This document shows positions 22,256 through 28,681 of a stretch of 35,478 bases of DNA, piece by piece; position 1 is the first letter of the stretch; each line of letters opens with the position of its first letter. The position numbers and the translations under genes were made by a program. The notes beneath the pieces are model-generated. The model had not been told where the DNA came from, did no database searches, and saw only the letters and a list, made by a program, of their open reading frames with translations. The DNA comes from a virus: the IMG/VR virus record IMGVR_UViG_3300011118_000016, positions 1-35,478 of that record; one strand, 5' to 3'.

Positions 22256-22956
22256 AGGACAATATGAGAGGGGGGTATGGACGGGAGAAGGCTTGGAAGA
22301 TTGGTGAGGAGCGGGAGGTTAAGGGTGAACTTAAAATGTGTGAGTGGGGATACCACGCTAGTCCTAGTTTCTATGACGCATTACCCTATGCTAAAGGGAG
22401 TATAGCTTGTATAGTGGAGTTGTCAGGTGAAATAATTAAGGCTACAGATAAATATATAGGCAGAAAGCGCAAGCTCATCAAAGCGGTTAATGCTGAAAAG
22501 GTATTAAGAACTTGGGGATGCGACTGTGCTGAAAGAGCATTAAGGAAAGCCAAAGTTAAAGATGAACGAAGCTGGAACGCTATTAAAGTAGCCCGATTAT
22601 ACAATGAGGACAAGGCTACTAAAAAGGAACTAGCTGCTGCTTGGGCTGCTGCTTGGGCTGCTTGGGCTGCTACTAGGGCTGTTTCGGATGCTACTTCGGC
22701 TGCTGCTTGGGCTGCTGCTAGGGCTGCTGCTAGGGCTGCTTGGGCTGCTAGGGCTACTGCTGAGGCTGTTGCTAGGGCTGCTGCTAGGGCTGCTTGGGCT
22801 GCTGCTTGGGCTGCTGCTGAGGCTGCTGCTGAGGCTGCTGCTGAGGTTGCTGCTGAGGCTGCTAGGGCTGCTGCTTGGGCTGCTGCTGAGGCTGCTGAAA
22901 CCCAGTGGCAGAGAAAGCGTCTTAATAAACGTATGAAGGAACTGATGGAGCAATGA
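22234..22956 (+). CDS. DUF7666-like protein with Ala-Ala-Trp/Arg/Glu repeats
   Basis: 240 residues, with AGGAGGGGG upstream. The N-terminal ~110 residues (EAYHFLKDNMRGGYGREKAW, then KMCEWGYHAS, and VELSGEIIKA) fit the small domain found in many phages with pattern FK-x-x-n-C-x-GFHA (DUF7666-like). From ~131 to 225 the sequence is almost all Ala with Trp, Arg or Glu every third or fourth residue, which would form one long amphipathic helix. The C-terminus is basic (QRKRLNKRMKELMEQ). Function unknown. It is the payload of slot A. Confidence 0.65.
   Translation: MEAYHFLKDNMRGGYGREKAWKIGEEREVKGELKMCEWGYHASPSFYDALPYAKGSIACIVELSGEIIKATDKYIGRKRKLIKAVNAEKVLRTWGCDCAERALRKAKVKDERSWNAIKVARLYNEDKATKKELAAAWAAAWAAWAATRAVSDATSAAAWAAARAAARAAWAARATAEAVARAAARAAWAAAWAAAEAAAEAAAEVAAEAARAAAWAAAEAAETQWQRKRLNKRMKELMEQ
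22632..22905 (+). repeat. GCT-rich coding tandem repeat
   Basis: About 270 bases built from GCTGCT followed by TGG, AGG or GAG and GCT. Every Ala uses GCT and the variable codon changes mainly at its first base. Such DNA is prone to slippage, so copy number may vary. It also opens long false frames on both strands. Confidence 0.9.
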
Positions 22957-22977
22957 AGTGGAGAGTGATATAGAGTT
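22950..22977 (+). repeat. 28-base direct repeat, copy 1 (right flank of slot A)
   Basis: Matches 25616-25643 with a single difference (AAGTGG versus AAGTAG). It covers the last codon and stop of the payload gene (CAATGA) and the spacer before the next gene, and continues GAGAGTGATATAGAGTT. Confidence 0.9.
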
Positions 22978-23005
22978 ATAGGCAGATGGTTATGGAGCTA
23001 AAGGT

Positions 23006-23926
23006 ATGACAACAGAAGAACGAGGTGGAAAGATAGAGCGGATAGGGCGAGGCACTCTTAGTAAAGGGCTTTATAATATTATGAGTTCTACCCAGCTTGA
23101 GTCGGAATATGGCACTTGCCCTGATTGCGGCAGAGAGAATATAGAGTTCAAAAGGTGGAGCCTGGGCGATGGGTCTATCAAGAAAATAGGGAATTGCCCT
23201 GATTGCCAAAAGAAAGTAGAGAAGCAACTAGAGCAGCAGAAAGAAGTTGAAAGGGGACTAGCCATAGCCAAAAAAAGAAGGGAATGGAGGGAGAGTTGCA
23301 ATATACCTCCTAAGTTTATGAAAGAACAGTTTGATACTTTTGAGCAGGGGCGACAACAGCAAGCCTACGATAAATGCTATGAGTATGCGGATAATTTCCC
23401 ACGAACTAACTCCAGAGGCTATCATTCCTTAGTTTTGTTTTCATATAAATCGTGGGGTACAGGGAAGACGCACCTGACTTGTTCCATAGCTCATCATATT
23501 ATAAATAGATGGGATAGAGAAGAAACTTCATACCCGGTATATTGCATCAGTGAGTATGACATATTCGCATCAATACAGGAGACATTCAATTACTCAATCG
23601 AAGAGAAGTATTGCAGGGAGAGTGAGGCAGATATTATCAGGCGGCTTATATCCGTCCCGTTGCTTATTATTGACGATGTAGGGAAGGAAAAGAGATCCGA
23701 CAAGAAACCTGATGCTAAGTTTTTTGTTCAGCGGACTTTGTTTAAGATTATTGATGGTAGATATAAGGCGGAAAGACCAATAGTGATAACAGCCAATTTA
23801 AGCCCTACACAGTTAAAGAATTATCTGGGTGCCGGGGGTGTAGATGATGCCTCTTTTGACAGGCTTTGGGAGATGACGAAGGGTGAGTTTTTTAATATGG
23901 AGGGGGAGAGCTACAGAAGGAGATGA
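23006..23926 (+). CDS. DnaC-like helicase loader ATPase
   Basis: 306 residues. An N-terminal zinc motif has C38/C41 and C64/C67 (CPDC twice), followed by a basic coiled segment. The AAA+ core has Walker A GTGKT at 151-155 (WGTGKTHL; the usual first Gly is missing, SYKSWGTGKT), Walker B LLIIDDVG (219-226), sensor 1 VITANLS and a final arginine region DRLWEM. This is the DnaC/IstB type of loader. With the replisome organiser it would place the host replicative helicase on phage DNA. Confidence 0.82.
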   Translation: MTTEERGGKIERIGRGTLSKGLYNIMSSTQLESEYGTCPDCGRENIEFKRWSLGDGSIKKIGNCPDCQKKVEKQLEQQKEVERGLAIAKKRREWRESCNIPPKFMKEQFDTFEQGRQQQAYDKCYEYADNFPRTNSRGYHSLVLFSYKSWGTGKTHLTCSIAHHIINRWDREETSYPVYCISEYDIFASIQETFNYSIEEKYCRESEADIIRRLISVPLLIIDDVGKEKRSDKKPDAKFFVQRTLFKIIDGRYKAERPIVITANLSPTQLKNYLGAGGVDDASFDRLWEMTKGEFFNMEGESYRRR

Positions 23927-24828
23927 AATACCAAAAACCTGTTCGGTTGGATAACCCTACACCTGAAGTATTGAGAGATTGTATCAAGAATGGCATTTGT
24001 TGGTGGTGCGGAAGAGGCGGATGGAAAGCGTTAGGTATCCATACATCTCGTGCTCATGGAATAACAGCTAACGAGCTAAGACAAATCGCTGGTTTGTTCA
24101 AACATATACCGACTTGTTCAATTGAACTCTCAAATGATATGTCGTTAAGAACAAAGCAACAATTAAAAAACGGGATTAGTAAGTTACCCAAACAAAAAGG
24201 TCGAGGCTACACGAAGGATTTTAGCGAAGCTGGTAGGAAATACCAAGATGAAGTTAGAACCGCCATAATATTAAGTAACCGACCAAAGGCGATGGCAAAG
24301 TTAGCAGAATTAAGGCTTGAAGGTCAACATTTTGGGAAGCCAGTCAAGCCTCATCTTTGCCCAGTGTGCGGGAAACCAATGCCTTATGCACATCCAATAA
24401 CTTGTTCTCCAGAGTGCAGAAAGATTATAAGGCAAAATACCTGTTTAGAATCAAAGGTAAAAATTAAAATATTGATGGATAATGACCCAGTATATAAGCA
24501 AAGAGTAAAAGACAATATGAGCAAAGGGTCTAAAAAAAGCTATGCTGAGGGCAAGCTACCTAGTAATCCGCCAAAGCCTCATTTTTGTAGAATATGTGGA
24601 ACTTTAATACCTAAAGCTACACCAAGATTATGTTCCGCAGAATGTCGCCATAAGGCTTTTAGAGAAGCACAAATTTTGGCTACATCAAATAGAAACCTTA
24701 AAATTCCTATATCAGAACGAAGCATTATTGCAAGACGATATAATTCTGGCGAACCTGGTGCTGTAATTGCTAGGGAATATGGTATTAGTGCAAGGTATGT
24801 GAGGCTAATAGGGAATAATAAAAGATGA
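23923..24828 (+). CDS. MucR-like zinc-finger protein with two extra zinc knuckles and HTH
   Basis: 301 residues, ATGA overlap with the loader. Residues 26-60 follow the MucR/Ros pattern: C26, C29 (CWWC), H40 and H45, then HGITANELRQIAGL. Two further Cys4 motifs follow: CPVCGKPMPYAHPITCSPEC and CRICGTLIPKATPRLCSAEC, which look duplicated. The last 40 residues (ISERSIIARRYNSG, then AREYGISARYVRLIG) form an HTH. This is a multi-module DNA- or RNA-binding protein, perhaps a regulator. An HNH nuclease is not supported because the His-Asn-His core is not visible. Confidence 0.6.
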   Translation: MKYQKPVRLDNPTPEVLRDCIKNGICWWCGRGGWKALGIHTSRAHGITANELRQIAGLFKHIPTCSIELSNDMSLRTKQQLKNGISKLPKQKGRGYTKDFSEAGRKYQDEVRTAIILSNRPKAMAKLAELRLEGQHFGKPVKPHLCPVCGKPMPYAHPITCSPECRKIIRQNTCLESKVKIKILMDNDPVYKQRVKDNMSKGSKKSYAEGKLPSNPPKPHFCRICGTLIPKATPRLCSAECRHKAFREAQILATSNRNLKIPISERSIIARRYNSGEPGAVIAREYGISARYVRLIGNNKR

Positions 24829-24836
24829 TAACAGAG

Positions 24837-25013
24837 ATGAAAGCTAAAGATACAGTGATACCACTAGAATATTCTGTACTTGATACATTTCATTGCAAGG
24901 GTATACATGATAATAAAATCTTGAGAGCATTGCACGCCCAAGCTGAAATTTCCTTCAAGGCAGGGTATGTAGAAGGAAATAAAGATACTAGTGATATAGC
25001 AGTGGAGGGGTAG
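24837..25013 (+). CDS. small MKAKDTV protein, copy 1
   Basis: 58 residues from the ATG at 24837; a start at 24825 is also open and overlaps the previous gene. It starts MKAKDTV, and its C-terminal half has ALHAQAEISFKAGYVEG. The gene at 26536 shares the same first 23 bases and the AQA-x-ISF-x-x-G pattern, so the two are related. No function known. Confidence 0.55.
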   Translation: MKAKDTVIPLEYSVLDTFHCKGIHDNKILRALHAQAEISFKAGYVEGNKDTSDIAVEG

Positions 25014-25015
25014 TC

Positions 25016-25252
25016 ATGAATCTTACTCAATGTATTAAAGCTGGCAGTCATGAAGAGCGACCAGGCTGGTTGATTAAGTTTGATTATGACCTAAAGGCTA
25101 TTCAATCGCTGAAAGAGAGCGTGCCGTATACCGAAAGGGAATGGAGACCGGATACTTATGAGTGGTGGGTTAGTGAATCTTATAACGATGTTCTTAAAAA
25201 GCTATTCGGCAACTTTGAGGCAATGGTATTTTTGCAAGGAAGGTTATTTTAG
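25016..25252 (+). CDS. small HARP-like protein
   Basis: 78 residues, with GGAGGGG upstream. The pattern FDYDLKAIQSLKESVPYTER, then WRPDTYEWWVSESY, matches the short domain seen at the front of some SNF2-type helicases and in phage proteins (aromatic-x-Y-x-x-x-x-V-x-x-IK-x-x-x-P-x-R-x-W-x-x-x-x-x-W-x-V). That domain can bind branched DNA in SMARCAL1. No helicase is attached here. Confidence 0.55.
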   Translation: MNLTQCIKAGSHEERPGWLIKFDYDLKAIQSLKESVPYTEREWRPDTYEWWVSESYNDVLKKLFGNFEAMVFLQGRLF

Positions 25253-25256
25253 GTAG

Positions 25257-25289
25257 ATGAAGCCTTATTATGAGCAAGCGCTGGGGTAA
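25257..25289 (+). pseudogene. second remnant of an MKPYY-type methyltransferase start
   Basis: A ten-codon ORF, MKPYYEQALG, placed in the same relation to the next relic as at 22141. It is too short to be functional as an enzyme. A relic by comparison with the first copy. Confidence 0.4.
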
Positions 25290-25290
25290 A

Positions 25291-25322
25291 GTTATGAAGA
25301 AATATCAGATAATATATGCTGA
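25291..25322 (+). repeat. 32-base direct repeat, copy 2 (left flank of slot B)
   Basis: Identical to 22181-22212, 3110 bases away. Followed at once by the payload gene at 25335. Confidence 0.9.
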
Positions 25323-25338
25323 AAGGAGAAGGGGATGA
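25294..25338 (+). pseudogene. second remnant of an MT-A70-type start
   Basis: A 14-residue ORF, MKKYQIIYAERRRG, within the 32-base repeat. The MT-A70-like opening is kept up to YA, and the catalytic DPPW is missing. The sequence past the repeat provides the ribosome site of the DUF4326 gene (AAGGAGAAGGGG). Confidence 0.45.
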
Positions 25339-25622
25339 GAGTATTAAACAGGAGAACTGATGATATTCCAGAGGATGCCGTCTATGTGGGTAGACCCAGC
25401 AAGTGGGGTAATCCATTTAAGATGAATGACCCTTTGTTGCCAGCAGGAATTAGTAGGCTGGAAAAACGCAGGCTTGTTATAGAGGAATACAAGGGTTGGA
25501 TTTTAAGGCAAGAGGATTTATTGCGACAGTTGTCAGAACTAAGGGGTAAAGACTTAGTCTGTTGGTGTTCACCATTACCTTGCCACGCAGATGTGCTATT
25601 ACAACTAGCCAATAAGCAATGA
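25335..25622 (+). CDS. DUF4326 family protein
   Basis: 95 residues, with AAGGAGAAGGGG upstream. It contains VYVGRPSKWGNPF (22-34), RRLVIEEYKGWIL and LRGKDLVCWCSPLPCHADVL (the first part near 69-85), the defining motifs of DUF4326. The Cys/His cluster CWC-x(4)-CH may bind metal. These proteins occur widely in phages; the function is not known. It is the payload of slot B, between the 32-base and 28-base repeats. Confidence 0.85.
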   Translation: MRVLNRRTDDIPEDAVYVGRPSKWGNPFKMNDPLLPAGISRLEKRRLVIEEYKGWILRQEDLLRQLSELRGKDLVCWCSPLPCHADVLLQLANKQ

Positions 25623-25643
25623 AGTAGAGAGTGATATAGAGTT
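25616..25643 (+). repeat. 28-base direct repeat, copy 2 (right flank of slot B)
   Basis: One mismatch to 22950-22977. It spans the end of the DUF4326 gene (CAATGA) and the spacer before the nuclease gene. Confidence 0.9.
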
Positions 25644-25649
25644 TAAGGG

Positions 25650-25937
25650 ATGACTACCGAGAAACAATTTGAAAGCCAGGTGAAAGATTTAGCCAAGATA
25701 TTTAGATGGAAGTATTATCATACTTGGCGCTCCATTCATTCACCAGCTGGATTCCCTGATTGTGTGATGGTAAGACCAGATAGAATAATATTTGCCGAAT
25801 TGAAATCTGAAAAGGGGCAAGTAAGCGAGGCTCAGCAGGAATGGCTTGATAAGCTAGAAGCTACCGGCAAATGCGAAGTATATCTCTGGAGACCTGGACA
25901 GATAGAAGAGATAGCCGAGATATTAAGTTGGAAATAG
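25650..25937 (+). CDS. VRR-NUC domain nuclease
   Basis: 95 residues, a stand-alone domain. Motifs: EKQFESQVKDLAKIFRW with Glu8, HTWRSIHSPAGFPDCVMVR with Asp37, then FAELKSEKG with Glu50 and Lys52, and Gln62 in EAQQEWLDKL. This is the VRR-NUC form of the PD-(D/E)XK fold; stand-alone phage versions are thought to cleave branched DNA such as Holliday junctions. It starts MTTE, as does the loader after slot A. Confidence 0.85.
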   Translation: MTTEKQFESQVKDLAKIFRWKYYHTWRSIHSPAGFPDCVMVRPDRIIFAELKSEKGQVSEAQQEWLDKLEATGKCEVYLWRPGQIEEIAEILSWK

Positions 25938-25944
25938 GAGGGTT

Positions 25945-26118
25945 ATGAGTAGAGATAAAAGGTTTGACTGGTGCCAAGTGGAAGGATGTTGTAACAAAGC
26001 TAAATATGGTATATACAGACAATTACCCTATAGAACTAAAAAGTGGCTCCGGGTATGTGGTGCCTGCGAGAGAATAATAGGCGATGAGAATATGCGCCGA
26101 GCCACATTAAAACCTTAA
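25945..26118 (+). CDS. small Cys-rich zinc-binding protein
   Basis: 57 residues, with GGAGGGTT upstream. Cys residues fall in two groups, WCQVEGCCNKA and VCGACERIIG, separated by a basic stretch (YRQLPYRTKKWLR). The spacing suggests one treble-clef or ribbon-type zinc site. Basic overall, so nucleic-acid binding is likely. No family recognised. Confidence 0.6.
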   Translation: MSRDKRFDWCQVEGCCNKAKYGIYRQLPYRTKKWLRVCGACERIIGDENMRRATLKP

Positions 26119-26124
26119 CAACTG

Positions 26125-26450
26125 AATATTGAGGTCGTGCAGCCGGTGAGGGTCGCCTAAATATAGGGCTACTCAATTGACTAAATAGGCGATTACCTAA
26201 TAAGTTGCTGGTGTCCCAGGTGGCGAAGCTCCGCTCTATAGCGAAGTGGTATGGCTCTATAGCGATGTGCCATGCAAGAATCTGGGCAGTCATTGACCGA
26301 GTCAGCAACTAACTCGCTCTGCCAGGTGTAGAGTGGGTACCGATACTGCCTTATAAGCAGTGTCAGCCAATGCCCTGTGGGGGTGGATGGCTAGTAGCTA
26401 CGGATGAGAGAAACCGAATTATGTGAAAGCCAGCCCCCACAGAGCAAGGA
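26125..26450 (+). ncRNA. candidate structured non-coding RNA
   Basis: About 350 bases without a plus-strand gene, full of long pairings: 26153-26159/26186-26192 (7), 26203-26210/26303-26310 (8), 26215-26220/26281-26286 (6), 26232-26235/26240-26243 (4), 26249-26255/26269-26275 (7), 26298-26302/26312-26316 (5), 26342-26349/26357-26364 (8) and 26375-26383/26434-26442 (9), the last continued by a 5-pair stem. The loop 26303-26311 can pair upstream, giving a pseudoknot or a switch. A 12-base direct repeat, GCTCTATAGCGA, sits at 26233 and 26254. No known RNA class is recognised. No clear promoter is seen, so it may be processed from the early mRNA. Confidence 0.55.
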
Positions 26451-26465
26451 AAAGAGAAGTAAAGT

Positions 26466-26546
26466 ATGAAAATAGAATGGTATATTGTTTGTTGTAAAGG
26501 GTGGTGTGTATTAAAAGCTAAACTGGAGGGGTTAGATGAAAGCTAA
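26466..26546 (+). CDS. possible 26-residue peptide
   Basis: The ATG follows AGAGAAG. The peptide MKIEWYIVCCKGWCVLKAKL is hydrophobic with three Cys. It overlaps the next gene start by 11 bases. It could be a leader peptide that couples translation. Weak evidence. Confidence 0.25.
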   Translation: MKIEWYIVCCKGWCVLKAKLEGLDES

Positions 26547-26766
26547 AGATACAGTGATGAGTGATGAGGACTTAAGTGAAGTAGTGCAAAGGCAGACAGG
26601 GAAGTGGGGGATTGTAAGTAAAGATTTTATAATGGATATAGCTAGGGTTATAGCAAACGCTCAAGCCCCAATATCTTTTAGGGAGGGTGTAAGGGAAGCG
26701 GCAAAGTGGGCACCATACTACCCTAAACTCATAATCCGGTATTTAGATATAAAAAGGGAGGTTTGA
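26536..26766 (+). CDS. small MKAKDTV protein, copy 2
   Basis: 76 residues, with GGAGGGG upstream. It starts with the same 23 bases as the gene at 24837 and then diverges. The later segment IANAQAPISFREGVREAAKW corresponds to AQAEISFKAGYVEG there. The N-terminal region looks like a small helical unit (DEDLSEVVQRQTGKWGI). Unknown function. Confidence 0.6.
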   Translation: MKAKDTVMSDEDLSEVVQRQTGKWGIVSKDFIMDIARVIANAQAPISFREGVREAAKWAPYYPKLIIRYLDIKREV

Positions 26767-26768
26767 TA

Positions 26769-27203
26769 GTGGATAAAGCAGAAACTTTTATCAAGATGAG
26801 CAGGAAAGCAAAGGAGTTACAGGCTGGGAGACTATATCAAAGAGACTGGGATGAGGGCGACTTTTATTATTGGTCTGGTGATGTAGATAATGTTTGCGGG
26901 CATTGCGAGATGCACGGTGTATGTAATGTAGACGGCGAATTAAGCGGTGTTGTATGGCTACCTCGTCAAGACCAGTTGCAAGAGATGGTGAGAATATCTA
27001 GTCAATCCCACAATGTATTAAGGCTGGCTCATAGATTTTGGTTCTTTGTTAATAGGTCACCACTTATATCACGGGCAAAATATACACCTGATTGGGCTAA
27101 AACGATAGAGCAATTTACCTCAATGGAACAACTCTGGTTAGCCTTCGTAATGCAGGAGAAATACGGTAAGATTTGGAACGGCGAAGATTGGATAAATGCT
27201 TGA
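26769..27203 (+). CDS. phage protein of unknown function with a Cys/His motif
   Basis: 144 residues from the GTG at 26769, which has GGGAGG eight bases upstream; TTG 26763 is too close to that site. A central motif CGHCEMHGVC (residues ~44-53) may bind zinc. The C-terminal half is helical and rich in Trp and Phe (RFWFFVNRSPLISR, then EQLWLAFVMQEKYGK). No family recognised. It overlaps the next gene by eight bases. Confidence 0.6.
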   Translation: MDKAETFIKMSRKAKELQAGRLYQRDWDEGDFYYWSGDVDNVCGHCEMHGVCNVDGELSGVVWLPRQDQLQEMVRISSQSHNVLRLAHRFWFFVNRSPLISRAKYTPDWAKTIEQFTSMEQLWLAFVMQEKYGKIWNGEDWINA

Positions 27204-27606
27204 TAACTGGTTTGCACCGCGTGAGATATACTTCAGTAAGCCTCAAATGCTGTGGCTGATACGCCACCTATCCGAACTGAAAGAAGGCTCATACCCCAAA
27301 GACTTCTCATCTTACATAGACAATACAGGGAAGAGGACGGCTAATCGCAAAGCCTATTATGAGACCCCGGCTCTCTTTGTCGTTGAGATAGAGGAAAGGC
27401 TGGAGAGTGCTGGTATAGATGGGCTTATCCTCGAGCTAATAGAGGCGTGGGGCAAGAGTACAGCCTCAATATCTGCTCATCTAAGGATACCCGAAGGGCT
27501 GGTTAAAAAGAAGAGAGACACAGCACTGAGCTATGTCTCTGGGTGGCGCCGTAAGAAGAGGACTTACCGGGAGTTCACCAGCCATAAGAAAGCTATTTCA
27601 TTCTAG
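27196..27606 (+). CDS. late-regulator candidate with sigma-like HTH
   Basis: 136 residues. The C-terminal third (LILELIEAWGKSTASISAHL, then RIPEGLVKKKRDTALSYVSG and WRRKKRTYREF) looks like a sigma-region-4 or ArpU/RinA-type HTH followed by a basic tail. It is the last gene of the early operon, where phages often place the activator or antiterminator of late transcription. It ends convergently with the minus-strand genes and overlaps one by 14 bases. No late target site is proven. Confidence 0.55.
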   Translation: MLDNWFAPREIYFSKPQMLWLIRHLSELKEGSYPKDFSSYIDNTGKRTANRKAYYETPALFVVEIEERLESAGIDGLILELIEAWGKSTASISAHLRIPEGLVKKKRDTALSYVSGWRRKKRTYREFTSHKKAISF

Positions 27607-27751
27607 CTAACCGCTCTCTTATAGCCTGATTTATCCACTGACCGACAGTAATCCCCTCATCCAGCGCTTGTTTCCTAGCTTCCCGGTATAAGTCCAGGTC
27701 CATAGACCTTACAGTTTTAGAAACCAATCTAATAGGCTTTTTATTATCCAA
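27593..27751 (-). CDS. ribbon-helix-helix protein
   Basis: 52 residues. The TTG start has GAGGTGA eight bases upstream. The sequence (KPIRLVSKTVRSMDLDLYRE, then ARKQALDEGITVGQWINQAI) follows the CopG/Arc form: a short strand, helix, G-x-(T/S) turn and second helix. It is the last gene of the leftward operon and probably represses a promoter there or elsewhere. Confidence 0.65.
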   Translation of the reverse strand: MDNKKPIRLVSKTVRSMDLDLYREARKQALDEGITVGQWINQAIRERLARMK

Positions 27752-27763
27752 AGTTACTTCACC

Positions 27764-27949
27764 TCAAGTGTTATCTCCTGCAACCTCTAATCCTTGCGAT
27801 GTCACCGTCAAATGCTGTGTAGTTTCAGCGTATAGTCTATTAAGCCTGGCTAGTTGTTCAGCCACTTCCCTTACAGCCTCAATCATAGCAGCTTGCTTAT
27901 CGTCCCACCTGGCATCACCGTGCCATTCGTTATACTCCCAATAAATCAT
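27764..27949 (-). CDS. small helical protein of unknown function
   Basis: 61 residues, with AGGAGG upstream (AAAAAGGAGGAATAGATT before the ATG). The N-terminus is Trp/Tyr-rich (MIYWEYNEWHGDARW), followed by a helix (AMIEAVREVAEQLARLNRLY). No motif recognised. The good ribosome site supports expression. Confidence 0.55.
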   Translation of the reverse strand: MIYWEYNEWHGDARWDDKQAAMIEAVREVAEQLARLNRLYAETTQHLTVTSQGLEVAGDNT

Positions 27950-27952
27950 AAT

Positions 27953-28315
27953 CTATTCCTCCTTTTTGAGTTTTCTTGCAGTTCTCTTTGCCTTCCTTTC
28001 ATCTCGTCTTTTGTCTTCCTCCAACAAGTATCGGTCAACCTCCTCATCCAGACATTTATTTAGAACCTCTCTATGGTCTTGGCTAGGACAGCCGGCGTTT
28101 AGAATCTGGAATATCTTGGCTACATCATCAGCAATATTACACAAGAGTTTACCTTGCTCTTCTAGCATTTCTCTTTCTGAAATATGATAAGGGAAACCAC
28201 TTGAATAAATATTTCTACCCGTTGATTCTAAGCGATGTTCTTGTCTTGATGTACTACCATAAACCCGACTAAGAAAAAATTTACGGGCTTTTTTTCTGCG
28301 TGTTTCATACTTCAT
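27953..28315 (-). CDS. charged protein of unknown function
   Basis: 120 residues, its start overlapping the preceding stop (TAATG) with AGGAGG upstream. A basic N-terminus (KYETRRKKARKFFLSR) and basic C-terminal coil (EEDKRRDERKAKRTARKLKK) flank a central helical part with NIADDVAKIFQILNAG. Could be a small DNA mimic, inhibitor or DNA-binding protein; nothing in the sequence decides. Confidence 0.55.
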   Translation of the reverse strand: MKYETRRKKARKFFLSRVYGSTSRQEHRLESTGRNIYSSGFPYHISEREMLEEQGKLLCNIADDVAKIFQILNAGCPSQDHREVLNKCLDEEVDRYLLEEDKRRDERKAKRTARKLKKEE

Positions 28316-28512
28316 TATGCTTCCTCCTTTGTTGTTTTTAGTGCTGTCCCCAGGGCGTAGAAGGCTACTACGGCATCATCACGGCTCATAGCAACCTCTC
28401 TACCGTCAGGGTCTACCAGATGATAAGTGGTAGACCGTCTGCCACTGGTAGTAAATACCCGTCCCGGGCTCGACCTCTTCAATCTCCTAAAGTAATATAG
28501 ACCTATTTGCAT
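28315..28512 (-). CDS. small basic protein of unknown function
   Basis: 65 residues, with AGGAGG upstream. It has a basic N-terminal half (YYFRRLKRSSPGRVFTTSGR), a beta-hairpin-like STTYHLVDPDGREVAMSRD and a C-terminal helix. Compact single domain. Translationally coupled to the next gene of the operon. No family recognised. Confidence 0.55.
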   Translation of the reverse strand: MQIGLYYFRRLKRSSPGRVFTTSGRRSTTYHLVDPDGREVAMSRDDAVVAFYALGTALKTTKEEA

Positions 28513-28549
28513 TAGTGTTTACCTCCTTTACTTGAGCTAAGTTGCTAGG

Positions 28550-28681
28550 TCAGTTCCTTCTGAGGAATAACCTCAATCCCCACCATTGCTCATCAGTCTC
28601 TAAAAACTCCCATATTATACCTTCCCACTCTAACTCATAGATTAACTGGTTTAGGAACCTCTGAGATATGGCTATTATCAT
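28550..28681 (-). CDS. 43-residue Trp-rich protein
   Basis: The ATG has GGGAG nine bases upstream. The peptide (MIIAISQRFLNQLIYELEWE, then IIWEFLETDEQWWGLRLFLR) is amphipathic and Trp-rich. It sits just after a long inverted repeat. Unknown role. Confidence 0.45.
   Translation of the reverse strand: MIIAISQRFLNQLIYELEWEGIIWEFLETDEQWWGLRLFLRRN

Noticed and set aside
22630-22953. Ser/Pro-rich minus ORF and Leu-rich plus ORF across the GCT repeat
   Set aside because: Both are frame shadows of the repeat; neither has a start with a ribosome site, and the Ala frame carries a recognisable N-terminal domain.
26036-26308. 90-residue minus-strand ORF over the folded RNA region
   Set aside because: No ribosome site, opposite to the operon, and it overlaps the zinc protein and the strongest RNA helices; its residues follow the hairpin DNA.
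26394-26416. Hammerhead ribozyme core (GGATGAGAGAAACC)
   Set aside because: The required CTGATGA and separate GAAA around stem II are not present in the right arrangement.
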